A stretch of DNA of 64,000 nucleotides from Allomuricauda sp. (GTDB lineage Bacteria; Bacteroidota; Bacteroidia; Flavobacteriales; Flavobacteriaceae): NCBI GenBank assembly GCA_017795045.1, contig CP051244.1, positions 600,584 to 664,583 of the forward strand. Reading direction: 5' to 3'. Positions 54,184-63,238 of the stretch are shown here, in pieces (within the stretch, counting starts at the first letter, position 1; every line of letters starts with the position of its first letter). The notes below the pieces were generated by a model. That model did no database searches. It was not told where the DNA came from and worked only from the letters and a program-made list of their open reading frames with translations. A program made the position numbers and the translations under genes.

Positions 54184-54813
54184 ATGATAAAAACAAGTGG
54201 ACTCACATTTCAATACGATGAAAGGGACATGGTTTTCAACTTTCCCGATATTTCATTGGGGCCAAGTGAAAACCTGCTCATTTTAGGGAAATCCGGTATT
54301 GGCAAAACTACTTTTTTGCACGTATTGGCCGGATTGCTTACCCCTTTGGAGGGCAAGGTTGAGATTGAAGGGATTTCCATCCATTCCCTTTCAAACAGGA
54401 AAATGGACCGCTTCAGGGGACAGAACATTGGTCTGGTATTCCAAAAAAACCATGCCATTCAATCCTTGAACGTATTTGAAAACTTGCAGGCCAGGCTCTT
54501 CTTCGCCAACAAGGCCATTTCAAACACCATCATCTCGGACCTATTGGAACAATTGGGCATCATTGACTGCCGATCCAAGAAAGTACGGGAACTGAGCGAG
54601 GGACAATTGCAACGGCTGGGTATTGCCATGTCGGTCATTCACCGTCCACAATTGATCTTGGCAGACGAACCCACGTCAAGCCTTGATGATGACAACTGTG
54701 AGGCTGTAATGCAGCTGCTTATAGACCAGGCAACAATCAATAATGCCAATCTTATCGTAATCACACACGACGGGAGGATACAACCCCTGTTCCAAAATTC
54801 CTTGACACTATGA
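54184..54813 (+). CDS. ABC ATPase, LolD/MacB-like
   Basis: A 209-aa ATPase of the LolD/MacB branch. Walker A is GKSGIGKTT at 35-43, the signature LSEGQLQRLGIA, and Walker B LILADEPTSSLD. ATG at 54184 is used; TTG at 54175 is a poor alternative. The stop overlaps the permease ATG. The pair is laid out like the PA4064/PA4065 zinc-responsive system of Pseudomonas aeruginosa, in which an ATPase, an FtsX-type permease and a DUF3299 protein form an operon. Confidence 0.88.
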   Translation: MIKTSGLTFQYDERDMVFNFPDISLGPSENLLILGKSGIGKTTFLHVLAGLLTPLEGKVEIEGISIHSLSNRKMDRFRGQNIGLVFQKNHAIQSLNVFENLQARLFFANKAISNTIISDLLEQLGIIDCRSKKVRELSEGQLQRLGIAMSVIHRPQLILADEPTSSLDDDNCEAVMQLLIDQATINNANLIVITHDGRIQPLFQNSLTL

Positions 54814-55997
54814 ACGTTTGGAGCATCAGCATACGGAATTTTCGGCACAAGCCCTTATACACCTTTTTGAGCATTCTCATTCTGTCTGTAAGCATTGCCC
54901 TTCTTCTGGCCATCCAACAAATGGAAGCATCGTTCAAACAGCAATTGGAAAACAATCTTGGAAACATAGATATGGTGGTTGGTGCCAAAGGGAGTCCACT
55001 ACAGTTGGTACTTTCCTCAGTATTGCACATAGATAATCCCACAGGGAACATTTCCTTTGAAGAGGCCCAAAAGCTATCCAAAAATCCTTTGGTAAAAATG
55101 GCCGTGCCCATTTCCTATGGGGACAATTATAAAGGGTATCGCATCGTGGGAACCACCAATAATTTTTCCATACTGTACCAAGCAACCCTAGAACAGGGAA
55201 GAACCATGGAAAAACCCATGGAAGTTGTCTTGGGAGCCGCTGTGGCCGAAAGACTGGACCTAAACATTGGGGATACATTCCTTAGTTCACATGGATTGGC
55301 AGAAAAAAATGACCACGACCATGAAGAACCCTTGACCGTTGTAGGCATCTACAAACCCACCCATAAAATATTGGATCGGTTGATCGTGACCGACCTTAAC
55401 ACCATTTGGGATGTACACCACCATGAAGCTGCTCCCAATGATAACCATGAAAAAGAGATTACCTCTTTGTTGGTGACGTTCAGGAGTCCCATGGGCTTTT
55501 TGACACTTCCCAGAAACATCAATTCAAATACCACCATGCAAGCAGCCCTCCCAAAATACGAACTGGAGCGCTTGTACCAGTTTACTGGAGTGGGTGTAAT
55601 AACGGTGACATGGATTGCCTATATCATCCTCATCATTTCCTGTATCACCATATTTATAAGCTTGTACAGAATGGTGCGGGACCGCGCTTTTGACCTAGCC
55701 TTGATGCGCACCTACGGGGCCAATGTTCGGCAGTTGGTAAAAATGGTGGCCTATGAAGGGCTCTTGATCGTGGGCATTGCTTTTATCGTGGGCATATTGC
55801 TGTCCCAAATAGGGGTACGATTCATTTTTGAAATGATCATGGACCAATACAAACAAAGTGTACCTCTCTTGCTGAATTATAAAGAAATAGCACAAACCGG
55901 GGGATTGTCGCTGCTCATGGTATCATTGGCCATAGGCCTTGCCATATTCCCCATCATCAAAATGAACATATCCAAAATTCTGAGTCATGAAAAATAA
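54810..55997 (+). CDS. FtsX/MacB-like ABC permease
   Basis: A 395-aa permease with one N-terminal helix (FLSILILSVSIALLLAIQ), a large periplasmic domain (about 35-260, including PISYGDNYKGYRIVG and GAAVAERLDLNIGDTF), and a three-helix bundle at the C-terminus (VTWIAYIILIISCITIFISL). This is the FtsX/MacB architecture. The periplasmic part carries a His/Asp loop (NDHDHEEP, then DVHHHEAAPNDNHEKE) that may contact metal. It overlaps the next gene by 11 bases. Likely role: moving zinc or a zinc carrier from the outer face. Confidence 0.85.
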   Translation: MNVWSISIRNFRHKPLYTFLSILILSVSIALLLAIQQMEASFKQQLENNLGNIDMVVGAKGSPLQLVLSSVLHIDNPTGNISFEEAQKLSKNPLVKMAVPISYGDNYKGYRIVGTTNNFSILYQATLEQGRTMEKPMEVVLGAAVAERLDLNIGDTFLSSHGLAEKNDHDHEEPLTVVGIYKPTHKILDRLIVTDLNTIWDVHHHEAAPNDNHEKEITSLLVTFRSPMGFLTLPRNINSNTTMQAALPKYELERLYQFTGVGVITVTWIAYIILIISCITIFISLYRMVRDRAFDLALMRTYGANVRQLVKMVAYEGLLIVGIAFIVGILLSQIGVRFIFEMIMDQYKQSVPLLLNYKEIAQTGGLSLLMVSLAIGLAIFPIIKMNISKILSHEK

Positions 55998-56427
55998 AAT
56001 TTATATCGCAATGGTATCATTGGTCTTTTCAGTCACCCTACAAGCACAAAAGCAAATAGACTGGGACGACTTGGCCGAGGTTACTTTTTCCATAAAATAT
56101 ATCCCTTCTTTTGGGGCTGAATTTTTGGCGCCTACATTTTCAGACCATGTCCTTTCCTTGGATGGCCAAGAAGTCTCCATTGTTGGGTATTTTATCAATA
56201 TTTCCCCTAGTGAAAACGCCTATATTTTATCTAAAAACCCTATGGCCACCTGCTTTTTCTGTGGGGCTGCAGGGCCCGAGACCGCCATTGAACTTCAATT
56301 TGATTCTCCACAGTCCTTCAATACGGATGCCGTGGTGAGCGTAACCGGCACACTGAAACTAAATCCAGACGATGTGGAGCACTTCAACTACATCATCACG
56401 GACTGCAAGGCCCAACTCATGCAATGA
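55987..56427 (+). CDS. DUF3299-like periplasmic protein
   Basis: A 146-aa exported protein (signal ends LQAQ). Key text is GQEVSIVGYFINISPSENA followed by KNPMATCFFCGAAGPETA, holding a CxxC pair (CFFC). A further Cys lies in DCKAQ. DUF3299 proteins such as PA4066 are Zur-controlled and follow the LolD/FtsX pair in Pseudomonas; the layout here is the same. Family assignment is from recall of this arrangement and the CFFCGAAG motif, so it should be checked by profile. It probably handles zinc or assists the permease. Confidence 0.65.
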   Translation: MKNKIYIAMVSLVFSVTLQAQKQIDWDDLAEVTFSIKYIPSFGAEFLAPTFSDHVLSLDGQEVSIVGYFINISPSENAYILSKNPMATCFFCGAAGPETAIELQFDSPQSFNTDAVVSVTGTLKLNPDDVEHFNYIITDCKAQLMQ

Positions 56428-56452
56428 AACAAATACCATAAACCCAACAAAA

Positions 56453-57865
56453 ATGAACCGAAGAAAGTTTTTTAGGAACAGTACTCTATCTGCCATGGGC
56501 GCCACGCTGCTTACACCCTTTGATTCGCTCAGGGCATCCAATCTTAAAGATACGTGGAAGAATAGTACGGCCAAGAACATCATCCTACTGGTCAGCGATG
56601 GTATGAGCTCGGGAACCTTGAACATGGCCGATCTTTATCTTTCCCGAAAAACGGGAGCAGGAAGCAATTGGCTGGGATTGTACAGGGAAAACAAGGTGTC
56701 GCGCGCCTTGATGGATATGGCCTCGGCAAGTTCCATTGTTACCGATTCCGCCGCAGCCAGTTCATCATGGGGAGGTGGGGCAAGAGTAAAGAACGGAAGC
56801 CTTAATATAGGAATCAATGGGGAACCTCACCTGCCCATATGGCAAAAATTCAAATTGGCCGGTAAAAAAGCAGGCTGTGTAACCACTGTGCCCATTACCC
56901 ATGCCACACCGGCGGGCTTTTGTATTGCCCAAAAATCCAGAAACGATCAAGAATCCATCGCCGAAAAATATTTGACCCTAGGATTCGACCTAATGATGGG
57001 GGGTGGCAACAATTACTTTTCTCCTGATAAGCGTAAAGATCAGAAGAATATGTACAAAGCGTTCCAAAAAAAGGGATTCCATGTGGCACAGAACCGAAAG
57101 GAAATGTTATCTGCTCCAAACCACAAGCCCCTTTTAGGTGTTTTTGCGGACAATGGCCTTCCCTATGCCAAGGACAGGGAGAGCAATAAAGAGCTTTTGA
57201 AAAATACGCCCAGTTTGGCCGAAATGACCCAAAAAGCGATTGAAACCCTAAAGAACCATACGCAAGGATTTGTCCTTCAAGTGGAAGGAGGAAAGGTGGA
57301 TTGGGCTGCCCATGGAAACGACATTGCCGGACTTATCTATGATCAAGTGGCCTTTGATGAAGCCGTAAAAGTGGCCATGGATTTTGCGGAAAGGGACCAG
57401 GAAACCCTCGTGATCATCACTACCGACCACGGAAATGCCAATCCCGGGGTAATCTATGGCAATACTGCCAATGACAACTTCGATTCCATCCAACATTATA
57501 ACCATACCAATGAATGGATCCTGAATGGTATTGGTAAAGAAACGTCGATTAAAAATGTAACAGATCGTGTGGCCTACGCCAATGGTTTTTCATTGACCGA
57601 AGATGAAGCAACTACTTTATTGTCCTATTACCAATCCCTACAACCCGAAGAAGGACTGTACAATCCCAAAAACCTTCCTTTCAAGGCGCTGGCAGAAATC
57701 CAAAAACAACATAACTCGGTTGGCTGGATCAGCATGAACCACTCTTCAGATTATGTAGAACTGGCCTTATACGGTCCCGGCAGTCATCTGCTAAAACCCT
57801 TTATCAAAAATACAGAGCTACACTACCTCATGCTACAAGCGGCCGAGGTAGAGAATAAATTTTGA
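56453..57865 (+). CDS. Alkaline phosphatase (PhoA-type), Tat-exported
   Basis: A 470-aa phosphomonoesterase of the alkaline phosphatase superfamily. The N-terminus MNRRKFFRNSTLSAMGATLL carries a twin-arginine motif, so folded export through Tat is expected. The active site is IILLVSDGMSSG (metal Asp 49) and IVTDSAAASSSWGGGARV (catalytic Ser 99). Later metal ligands are in VEGGKVDWAAHGNDIA and IITTDHGNANPGV. ATG at 56453 is preferred to 56372. Such enzymes hold two zinc and one magnesium. Place at the end of a zinc operon is striking: it may use the incoming zinc or recover zinc-bound phosphate. Confidence 0.88.
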   Translation: MNRRKFFRNSTLSAMGATLLTPFDSLRASNLKDTWKNSTAKNIILLVSDGMSSGTLNMADLYLSRKTGAGSNWLGLYRENKVSRALMDMASASSIVTDSAAASSSWGGGARVKNGSLNIGINGEPHLPIWQKFKLAGKKAGCVTTVPITHATPAGFCIAQKSRNDQESIAEKYLTLGFDLMMGGGNNYFSPDKRKDQKNMYKAFQKKGFHVAQNRKEMLSAPNHKPLLGVFADNGLPYAKDRESNKELLKNTPSLAEMTQKAIETLKNHTQGFVLQVEGGKVDWAAHGNDIAGLIYDQVAFDEAVKVAMDFAERDQETLVIITTDHGNANPGVIYGNTANDNFDSIQHYNHTNEWILNGIGKETSIKNVTDRVAYANGFSLTEDEATTLLSYYQSLQPEEGLYNPKNLPFKALAEIQKQHNSVGWISMNHSSDYVELALYGPGSHLLKPFIKNTELHYLMLQAAEVENKF

Positions 57866-57890
57866 TCAACAACAATTTTTTCCAACCCAC

Positions 57891-60122
57891 ATGAAACCAA
57901 AAATCCTTTCAATCCAAATAATAGGCCCCCTGTTGCTTTCCATGTTGTTGGCAACGACTTCCTACACGCAAGAACCCATCCAGAATTTCCCTCCCCCAGA
58001 AAATCCCATTATTGTATCTGCCACAAAAGCTACAGGAAAAATAATTATTGATGGTTCTTTACTTGAAGCCGATTGGAACCGAGCAGAACCTATAACCGAT
58101 TTCTTTCGTGTTGAACCTGTCCAAGGCGGCCCAATAAAGAATCCTACTACGGTCCGCGTGCTGTATGATGACAAAAATCTCTATTTCGGGGTTTTTGCAG
58201 CGGATTCTTTGGGCAAAAAAGGGGTACGCATGCAAGATTTGAGACGTGATTTTGACAATGGTGAAAATGATGTGTTCGGTATCCAAATCGATGCACAGAA
58301 CACCAAACAGTACGCGGTTTCATTCCAGACTACACCCCATGGCAACCAGTTGGATTTACAGAGTTTCAACGACAATAACAGTGACGAGGACTGGAATGCC
58401 TTATGGCGGGTGCGTACCCAAAGAATGGATGACGGATATTATGCAGAATTCGCCATTCCGTTCAAATCCATTCGGTATGACAAACCAAGGGAGGGGGTTC
58501 CTGTGTCCTGGGGAATCACATTGTATCGTTTGGCAAGAAAAGACTTTGAAAAAACGGTCTTTCCGGCCATTCCACAATCCTTTTCAGAAAATCGAATGGT
58601 CTATGCCGCCAAGCTTACTGGATTGGAAGTGCCTCCGCCATCGGCCAACATTCGTGTGGAACCTTATATGCTTTATCAATACGATGAAAATAAAACTGGA
58701 AATGTGCTGACAGATAAATTGAGTGACCCAAAAATTGGGGGCGATGTCAAATGGGCCATTAACCCCAATGCAGTTTTGGATTTGACCATCAACACCGATT
58801 TTGCCCAAGCCGATGTGGACAGGGCCGTAAACAATCTGGAGCGATTCAACATTTTTTTTCCAGAACGGCGACAGTTCTTTTTGGAAAACTCGGGGATTTG
58901 GGCAGGCGCAAGCAATGTTCGGGTACGGCCATTCTTTAGCCGTACCATTGGGCTTTCCAATGCGTTTAATGCCACACCCGCACCTCTGGATGGTGGGGCC
59001 CGCTACACTGATCGGGATGGCAATAGAACCCTTGCGGCTTTGGCTGTACGCCAAAGGGAAACCGATGATAGCCCGGGAAGCACCTTTGGAGTAGCTCGCT
59101 ACACCAAAAACTATGGTAAGGAAAACAATATTGGGGCCATGGTCACCTATCGTTTGGATGATTCCTTGGGTGATTTGGATTTAAATAGTGAAAACAATAC
59201 TACAATTTCAATCGATGGATTGATTCGTCCAAAACCGGATATTACATTGACTTACTTGTTATCCACATCATTGGACAGTGAGACTGGGGATACCGGTTTT
59301 GCGGGAAGAATATCCGCAACGTCAAGGACCAATGCCTACTATATAGGTTATATTTCCGACATAGTCAGTTCCGACTATACTCCAGGGATGGGATTTGTTT
59401 TCCAGAAGGATGTTGTGACGCACAGTCCAGGAGGATATGCCATTGTAAGACCAAAATGGCTTCCTATGGTTCGCCGTTGGGACCCGGGAGTATTCTTTAA
59501 CTATTTCCATGATTTTGAGTATTTTGGGAATTTTCAGCAGGCCAACCTTTATATTTTTCCTATTTATACTTGGTTTAAGGACAATAGTTTTGTTGAAGCC
59601 TCATTTACACCGACTTGGCAGAACATCAATTTTGATTTTGCCCCATTGGGTGTACAAATTGATGAAGGGAATTACAACTACACCCGATATACACTTCGAT
59701 ATAATTCTGATCAATCCAAAAAGCTTTCTGGTTCCATTAGATACGATTTTGGGGATTTTTACAACGGCACCCGAAATACAACCATTGCTGGATTACGTTA
59801 CGCTCCACTTCCTCATATATCGTTTACGGCAGATTACGAACATAACAACATTAATGGCTTGGGAATTCTTCAAGAGGATTTGGATACCGACCTGTATACC
59901 GGAAGTCTACGATTGGCCTTGAATCCAAGGGTACAGCTATCCACCTTTTACCAATATAACAGTTTTGATGAGCAAGGGCGTTGGAATGTAAGGTTCAGTT
60001 GGGAATACATGCCTTTATCCTTTATTTATCTCGTGTTCAACGATACGCAGGTGGATGTCTTTGACCCAGTGCAGCGATCTCGTCAGTTTATTAGTAAAAT
60101 TACGCTCCTGAAACAATTCTGA
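57891..60122 (+). CDS. DUF5916 outer-membrane protein with CBM9-like N-domain
   Basis: A 743-aa secreted protein. A signal peptide (SYTQ) precedes a family 9 carbohydrate-binding-like domain (about 45-225: IIIDGSLLEADWNRAEPITD, then VRVLYDDKNLYFGVFA). The DUF5916 outer-membrane barrel takes up the rest, with NIRVEPYMLYQYDENKT, LTINTDFAQADVDRAVNNLE, RFNIFFPERRQFFLENSGIW and terminal FISKITLLKQF. DUF5916 proteins are widespread in Bacteroidota and their task is unknown. It starts 25 bases after the phosphatase stop, so it may be co-transcribed. Confidence 0.88.
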   Translation: MKPKILSIQIIGPLLLSMLLATTSYTQEPIQNFPPPENPIIVSATKATGKIIIDGSLLEADWNRAEPITDFFRVEPVQGGPIKNPTTVRVLYDDKNLYFGVFAADSLGKKGVRMQDLRRDFDNGENDVFGIQIDAQNTKQYAVSFQTTPHGNQLDLQSFNDNNSDEDWNALWRVRTQRMDDGYYAEFAIPFKSIRYDKPREGVPVSWGITLYRLARKDFEKTVFPAIPQSFSENRMVYAAKLTGLEVPPPSANIRVEPYMLYQYDENKTGNVLTDKLSDPKIGGDVKWAINPNAVLDLTINTDFAQADVDRAVNNLERFNIFFPERRQFFLENSGIWAGASNVRVRPFFSRTIGLSNAFNATPAPLDGGARYTDRDGNRTLAALAVRQRETDDSPGSTFGVARYTKNYGKENNIGAMVTYRLDDSLGDLDLNSENNTTISIDGLIRPKPDITLTYLLSTSLDSETGDTGFAGRISATSRTNAYYIGYISDIVSSDYTPGMGFVFQKDVVTHSPGGYAIVRPKWLPMVRRWDPGVFFNYFHDFEYFGNFQQANLYIFPIYTWFKDNSFVEASFTPTWQNINFDFAPLGVQIDEGNYNYTRYTLRYNSDQSKKLSGSIRYDFGDFYNGTRNTTIAGLRYAPLPHISFTADYEHNNINGLGILQEDLDTDLYTGSLRLALNPRVQLSTFYQYNSFDEQGRWNVRFSWEYMPLSFIYLVFNDTQVDVFDPVQRSRQFISKITLLKQF

Positions 60123-60152
60123 TTTCTCTAATAGATAATTTGAAGAACATGT

Positions 60153-60848
60153 CTACACAAGAATCCAATCTATGACCAAAGGAGTTACAACAGCGGTCAC
60201 GAGCCCATTGACACAAAGGGCCAGCCCACTATAAACACCTGAAAGTTTACTTTCTTCCAATGCCCTTGCCGTACCTATGCCATGGGATGCCGTACCCAAG
60301 GCGGTCCCAATGGCTGTTTTACTGGTAATGCCCAAAAGTTTTAGGATATTGATTCCAAAGGCATTACCAAAAATACCAACTGCAATCACAATCCCCGCCG
60401 TGATGGATGGAACCCCACCGACCGACTTCGCAATTTCTATGGCAATGGGTGTGGTGACCGATTTTGGGGCTAAAGACCGCATCAATACATCAGGTGCCTT
60501 AAAGGCCATCAGAATAAAAATCAAGCTCAGTATACTGCTCACTCCCCCAACAAAGACCGCAATGCAAAAAGGCATCAGATTGGATTTGATCTCATCCAAT
60601 TTTTCATAAAATAAAACCCCAAGGGCCACCACTGAAGGCCCCAAAAAGAAACTGAGAAATTTTCCGCCATTGTCATAGGTTTCAAAGTCAATATCAAATA
60701 AGGAAAGGAACAAGATAAGCACCAAAATAGTCACCAGAATTGGGGTGGTCACGGCCCATCCCAATCTTTTGTGTAGGCGTTGGGCCATAAAAAATACGGC
60801 CAAGGTCAAAAATACCCAAACCACGGGCAAGGCGATAAAGGCTTTCAT
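60153..60848 (-). CDS. lrgB: LrgB-family membrane protein
   Basis: A 231-aa polytopic protein of the LrgB/CidB family with about six hydrophobic stretches. Characteristic text is FLGPSVVALGVLFYEKLDEI, then LAPKSVTTPIAIEIAKSVGG and the TASHGIGTARALEES signature. ATG at 60848 gives the right length. It overlaps lrgA by 4 bases (ATGA). LrgAB affects autolysis and, in other bacteria, export of pyruvate or glycolate. Its link to the lactate-producing fucose path is not supported by location. Confidence 0.92.
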   Translation of the reverse strand: MKAFIALPVVWVFLTLAVFFMAQRLHKRLGWAVTTPILVTILVLILFLSLFDIDFETYDNGGKFLSFFLGPSVVALGVLFYEKLDEIKSNLMPFCIAVFVGGVSSILSLIFILMAFKAPDVLMRSLAPKSVTTPIAIEIAKSVGGVPSITAGIVIAVGIFGNAFGINILKLLGITSKTAIGTALGTASHGIGTARALEESKLSGVYSGLALCVNGLVTAVVTPLVIDWILV

Positions 60849-61180
60849 TTTTTCTCGAGTTTTTCCTGAAGGAATGCCGTTAGGTAAAGTGTTAGTATGG
60901 TGCTTCCCAAAACAGCCAACCCAATGGAGAGCCAATGTTCCTTTATGGTCTCAAAATGAACCATGAGTCCTACACCATAGGGCACAAAGAAGAGGACCAG
61001 ATATTTCAGCAGTTTGTCTGAGGCCGGCTTCACCATTTCCAATGGGATCATTTTGAATTTCAAAGCCAGAAAGATCAACACCATCCCTATGATGTTTCCG
61101 GCTATGGGAATCTTAAAAACATAGGTGACAAACTCACCTACCACCAAAAAAAGAAAGATGACACTTAAGGATTTTAGCAT
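60845..61180 (-). CDS. lrgA: LrgA/CidA-family membrane protein
   Basis: A 111-aa holin-like protein with four hydrophobic segments (LSVIFLFLVVGEFVTYVF, GNIIGMVLIFLALKF, LLKYLVLFFVPYGVGLMVHF, LSIGLAVLGSTILTLYL). It is the partner of LrgB, overlapping it by 4 bases. The motif FFVPYGVGLM is the usual LrgA core. Two-gene operon on the minus strand; no consensus promoter was found in the 120 bases before its ATG. Confidence 0.92.
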   Translation of the reverse strand: MLKSLSVIFLFLVVGEFVTYVFKIPIAGNIIGMVLIFLALKFKMIPLEMVKPASDKLLKYLVLFFVPYGVGLMVHFETIKEHWLSIGLAVLGSTILTLYLTAFLQEKLEKK

Positions 61181-61262
61181 TTGGCATTTGGTTTTAACAT
61201 TGAAATTTAAGGCTTCATGGGGTAATCCTCAACAAGAAAGGCAAAACTTTGTGGTACAGCAT

Positions 61263-61296
61263 AAAAAAATCCCTGCAAACTCAATGTTTACAGGGA
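61263..61296 (-). terminator. Terminator after tRNA-Leu
   Basis: On the minus strand TCCCTGTAAAC-ATTGA-GTTTGCAGGGA, a stem with one mismatch, is followed by TTTTTTT. It begins 7 bases after the tRNA 3' end. Confidence 0.85.
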
Positions 61297-61302
61297 CTCT
61301 TG

Positions 61303-61384
61303 TACCTTGGGTGGGAATCGAACCCACACGTCCGAAGACACTGGATTTTGAATCCAGCGCGTCTACCAGTTCCGCCACCAAGGC
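61303..61384 (-). tRNA. tRNA-Leu (anticodon CAA)
   Basis: An 82-nt cloverleaf read on the minus strand. Acceptor GCCTTGG pairs with CCAAGGT (one G.T pair), discriminator A. D arm GGCGGAACTGGTAGACGC, anticodon stem CTGGA/TCCAG with loop TTCAAAA (anticodon CAA), then a class II long variable arm and the T arm GTGGGTTCGATTCCCAC. The long variable arm and G-C rich stems fit Leu. CCA is not encoded. It has its own promoter and terminator. Confidence 0.95.
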
Positions 61385-61413
61385 ATTTATGGTGTTTTTT
61401 TCAAAATGGAATG

Positions 61414-61446
61414 CAAAGCTAAACAAATATTTTTATTCAACACCAA
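61414..61446 (-). promoter_or_regulatory. Promoter of tRNA-Leu
   Basis: On the minus strand TAGCTTTG (61414-61421) matches TAnnTTTG, with TTG at 61444-61446, 22 bases away. This places transcription start about 20 bases ahead of the mature tRNA. Confidence 0.5.
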
Positions 61447-61487
61447 AAAATACTTGTATTTATCCTTTAGCAACCCGAATTAATTTT

Positions 61488-61495
61488 TAAATTTG
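61488..61495 (+). promoter_or_regulatory. -7 element of the prs-rplY promoter
   Basis: TAAATTTG matches the consensus exactly, 52 bases before the prs ATG. A TTTAG at 61466 replaces the -33 TTG, so the upstream half is weak. Confidence 0.5.
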
Positions 61496-61546
61496 CACCT
61501 CTTTACCAGAAAGCATCGTTAAAAAGCTAGACAACAAGAGTTTGCA

Positions 61547-62488
61547 ATGGCCTATCAAGTTCCTGAACCCAAAATTTTTGCATGTACACAAAGTATTGAA
61601 CTCGGCAAAAAAATAGCCGCTTCATATGGTGCAGAATTGGGAAAGATACAGTTTTCCAGATATAGTGATGGGGAATTTCAGCCTTCATTCGAGGAATCCA
61701 TTCGTGGGGCACGCATCTTTATCATTGGTTCCACCAACCCAAGTTCCGAAAATTTAATGGAAATGTTGTTGATGCTCGATGCTGCCAAAAGAGCCTCTGC
61801 AAGACACATTACCGCCGTGATGCCCTATTTTGGGTGGGCCAGACAGGACCGAAAGGACAAACCACGCGTACCGATTGCTGCAAAACTTGTAGCCAAGATG
61901 CTGGAAACCGCGGGAGCCACAAGAATCATAACCATGGACTTGCACGCGGACCAAATCCAAGGCTTTTTTGAAAAGCCTGTGGATCATTTGTTCGCTTCTA
62001 CCTTGTTCCTCCCCTATTTAAGGAGCCTCAATTTGGATAATCTTTGCATTGCCTCCCCGGATATGGGTGGTTCCAAAAGAGCCTATGCCTATTCCAAGGC
62101 ATTGGAGTGCGATGTGGTCATCTGCTACAAGCAACGGGCCAAGGCCAATGTGATTTCACATATGGAACTCATTGGGGATGTAGAGGGCAAGAATGTGGTT
62201 TTGGTGGACGACATGGTGGATACCGCAGGTACACTTACCAAAGCAGCTGATCTAATGATGGAACGCGGCGCCTTAAGTGTCCGTGCAGTGACCACACACG
62301 GATTGTTGTCCGGCAATGCCTATGAAAGAATAGAAAACTCAAAGCTGACGGAACTGATCATTACAGATTCAATTCCCATTGATCATAACCAGAAAAAAAT
62401 AAAGGTATTGAGTTGTGCCAACCTCTTTGCGGATGTGATGCATAGAGTACACCACAACACTTCCATATCTTCAAAATTTTTAATGTAA
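61547..62488 (+). CDS. prs: Ribose-phosphate pyrophosphokinase
   Basis: Makes PRPP from ribose 5-phosphate and ATP for nucleotide, His and Trp synthesis. The 313-aa protein has SRYSDGEFQPSFEESIRGA, then VMPYFGWARQDRKDKPRVPI (ATP site). The PRPP-binding VVLVDDMVDTAGTLTKAADL motif and NMDLHADQIQGFF-like TMDLHADQIQGFFEKPVDHL are also present. It is in the usual cytoplasmic form and is followed by rplY at 19 bases, an arrangement seen across flavobacteria. Confidence 0.96.
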   Translation: MAYQVPEPKIFACTQSIELGKKIAASYGAELGKIQFSRYSDGEFQPSFEESIRGARIFIIGSTNPSSENLMEMLLMLDAAKRASARHITAVMPYFGWARQDRKDKPRVPIAAKLVAKMLETAGATRIITMDLHADQIQGFFEKPVDHLFASTLFLPYLRSLNLDNLCIASPDMGGSKRAYAYSKALECDVVICYKQRAKANVISHMELIGDVEGKNVVLVDDMVDTAGTLTKAADLMMERGALSVRAVTTHGLLSGNAYERIENSKLTELIITDSIPIDHNQKKIKVLSCANLFADVMHRVHHNTSISSKFLM

Positions 62489-62507
62489 ATCAATTTAATA
62501 TATTACA

Positions 62508-63146
62508 ATGAAGTCAATTACTATCAAAGGATCCCAAAGAGAAAGCGTGGGCAAGGTATCTACCAAGGCCCTACGTAATGCTGGAAAGGTCCCTTGCGTG
62601 CTGTACGGAGGGGAAAAGCCATTGCATTTTTCAGCAGAAGAGATCTCATTCAGAGATTTAGTGTACACCCCCAACGCTCACACTGCTGTGATTGAGTTGG
62701 AGGATGGCCAAAAATTTGATGCGGTACTACAGGACATCCAGTTTCACCCTGTAACCGACAAAATTTTGCACATCGATTTCTATCAATTGTTCAATGACAA
62801 ACCTGTGACCATGAACATCCCTGTACGTTTGGAAGGAAACTCCCCTGGGGTACGAAACGGTGGTCGTTTGTTGTTCAGAAAGAGAAAACTATCCATCAAG
62901 GCTTTGCCAGAATTATTGCCTGATTTTATCACTGTGGATATTTCCAAGCTTAGAATCGGTGGTACCATTGCCGTAGAAACCTTATTGAGCGATGATTTTA
63001 CCATTCTACACCCAGATAGTACTGCGGTGGTACAGGTGAAAGCTTCCAGAACTTCTGTTGCGGATGAAGAAGATGATGAAGAAGAGGAAGGCGCTGAAGG
63101 TGCTGCTGAAGGTGGCGATGCCCCAGAAGCAGAAGCTACGGAATAG
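62508..63146 (+). CDS. rplY: 50S ribosomal protein bL25 (Ctc type)
   Basis: A 212-aa long-form L25 that binds 5S rRNA. The N-terminal L25 domain (1-95) shows [20 protein letters not shown] and [20 protein letters not shown]; the C-terminal TL5/CTC domain (96-185) follows. The last 40 residues are a highly acidic tail ([17 protein letters not shown]) that is common in Bacteroidota. Transcribed with prs and ended by a strong hairpin terminator. Confidence 0.95.
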   Translation: MKSITIKGSQRESVGKVSTKALRNAGKVPCVLYGGEKPLHFSAEEISFRDLVYTPNAHTAVIELEDGQKFDAVLQDIQFHPVTDKILHIDFYQLFNDKPVTMNIPVRLEGNSPGVRNGGRLLFRKRKLSIKALPELLPDFITVDISKLRIGGTIAVETLLSDDFTILHPDSTAVVQVKASRTSVADEEDDEEEEGAEGAAEGGDAPEAEATE

Positions 63147-63167
63147 CCTATTATACCCATAAAACAC

Positions 63168-63215
63168 AAAGCATCCCATTCGCGATCATGCAACTAATGG
63201 GATGCTTTTGTATTT
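63168..63215 (+). terminator. Terminator of prs-rplY
   Basis: AAAGCATCCCATT and AATGGGATGCTTT, a perfect 13-bp stem with a 15-base loop, followed by TTGTATTTTT. A pth start inside it (63188) can be ruled out. Confidence 0.8.
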
Positions 63216-63238
63216 TTGGACAAATATCGTTTAAACGG

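Noticed and set aside
60153..61180. LrgAB as part of the fucose or lactate pathway
   Set aside because: It is about 45 kb from the fucose operon, on the opposite strand, and shares no regulatory sequence with it.
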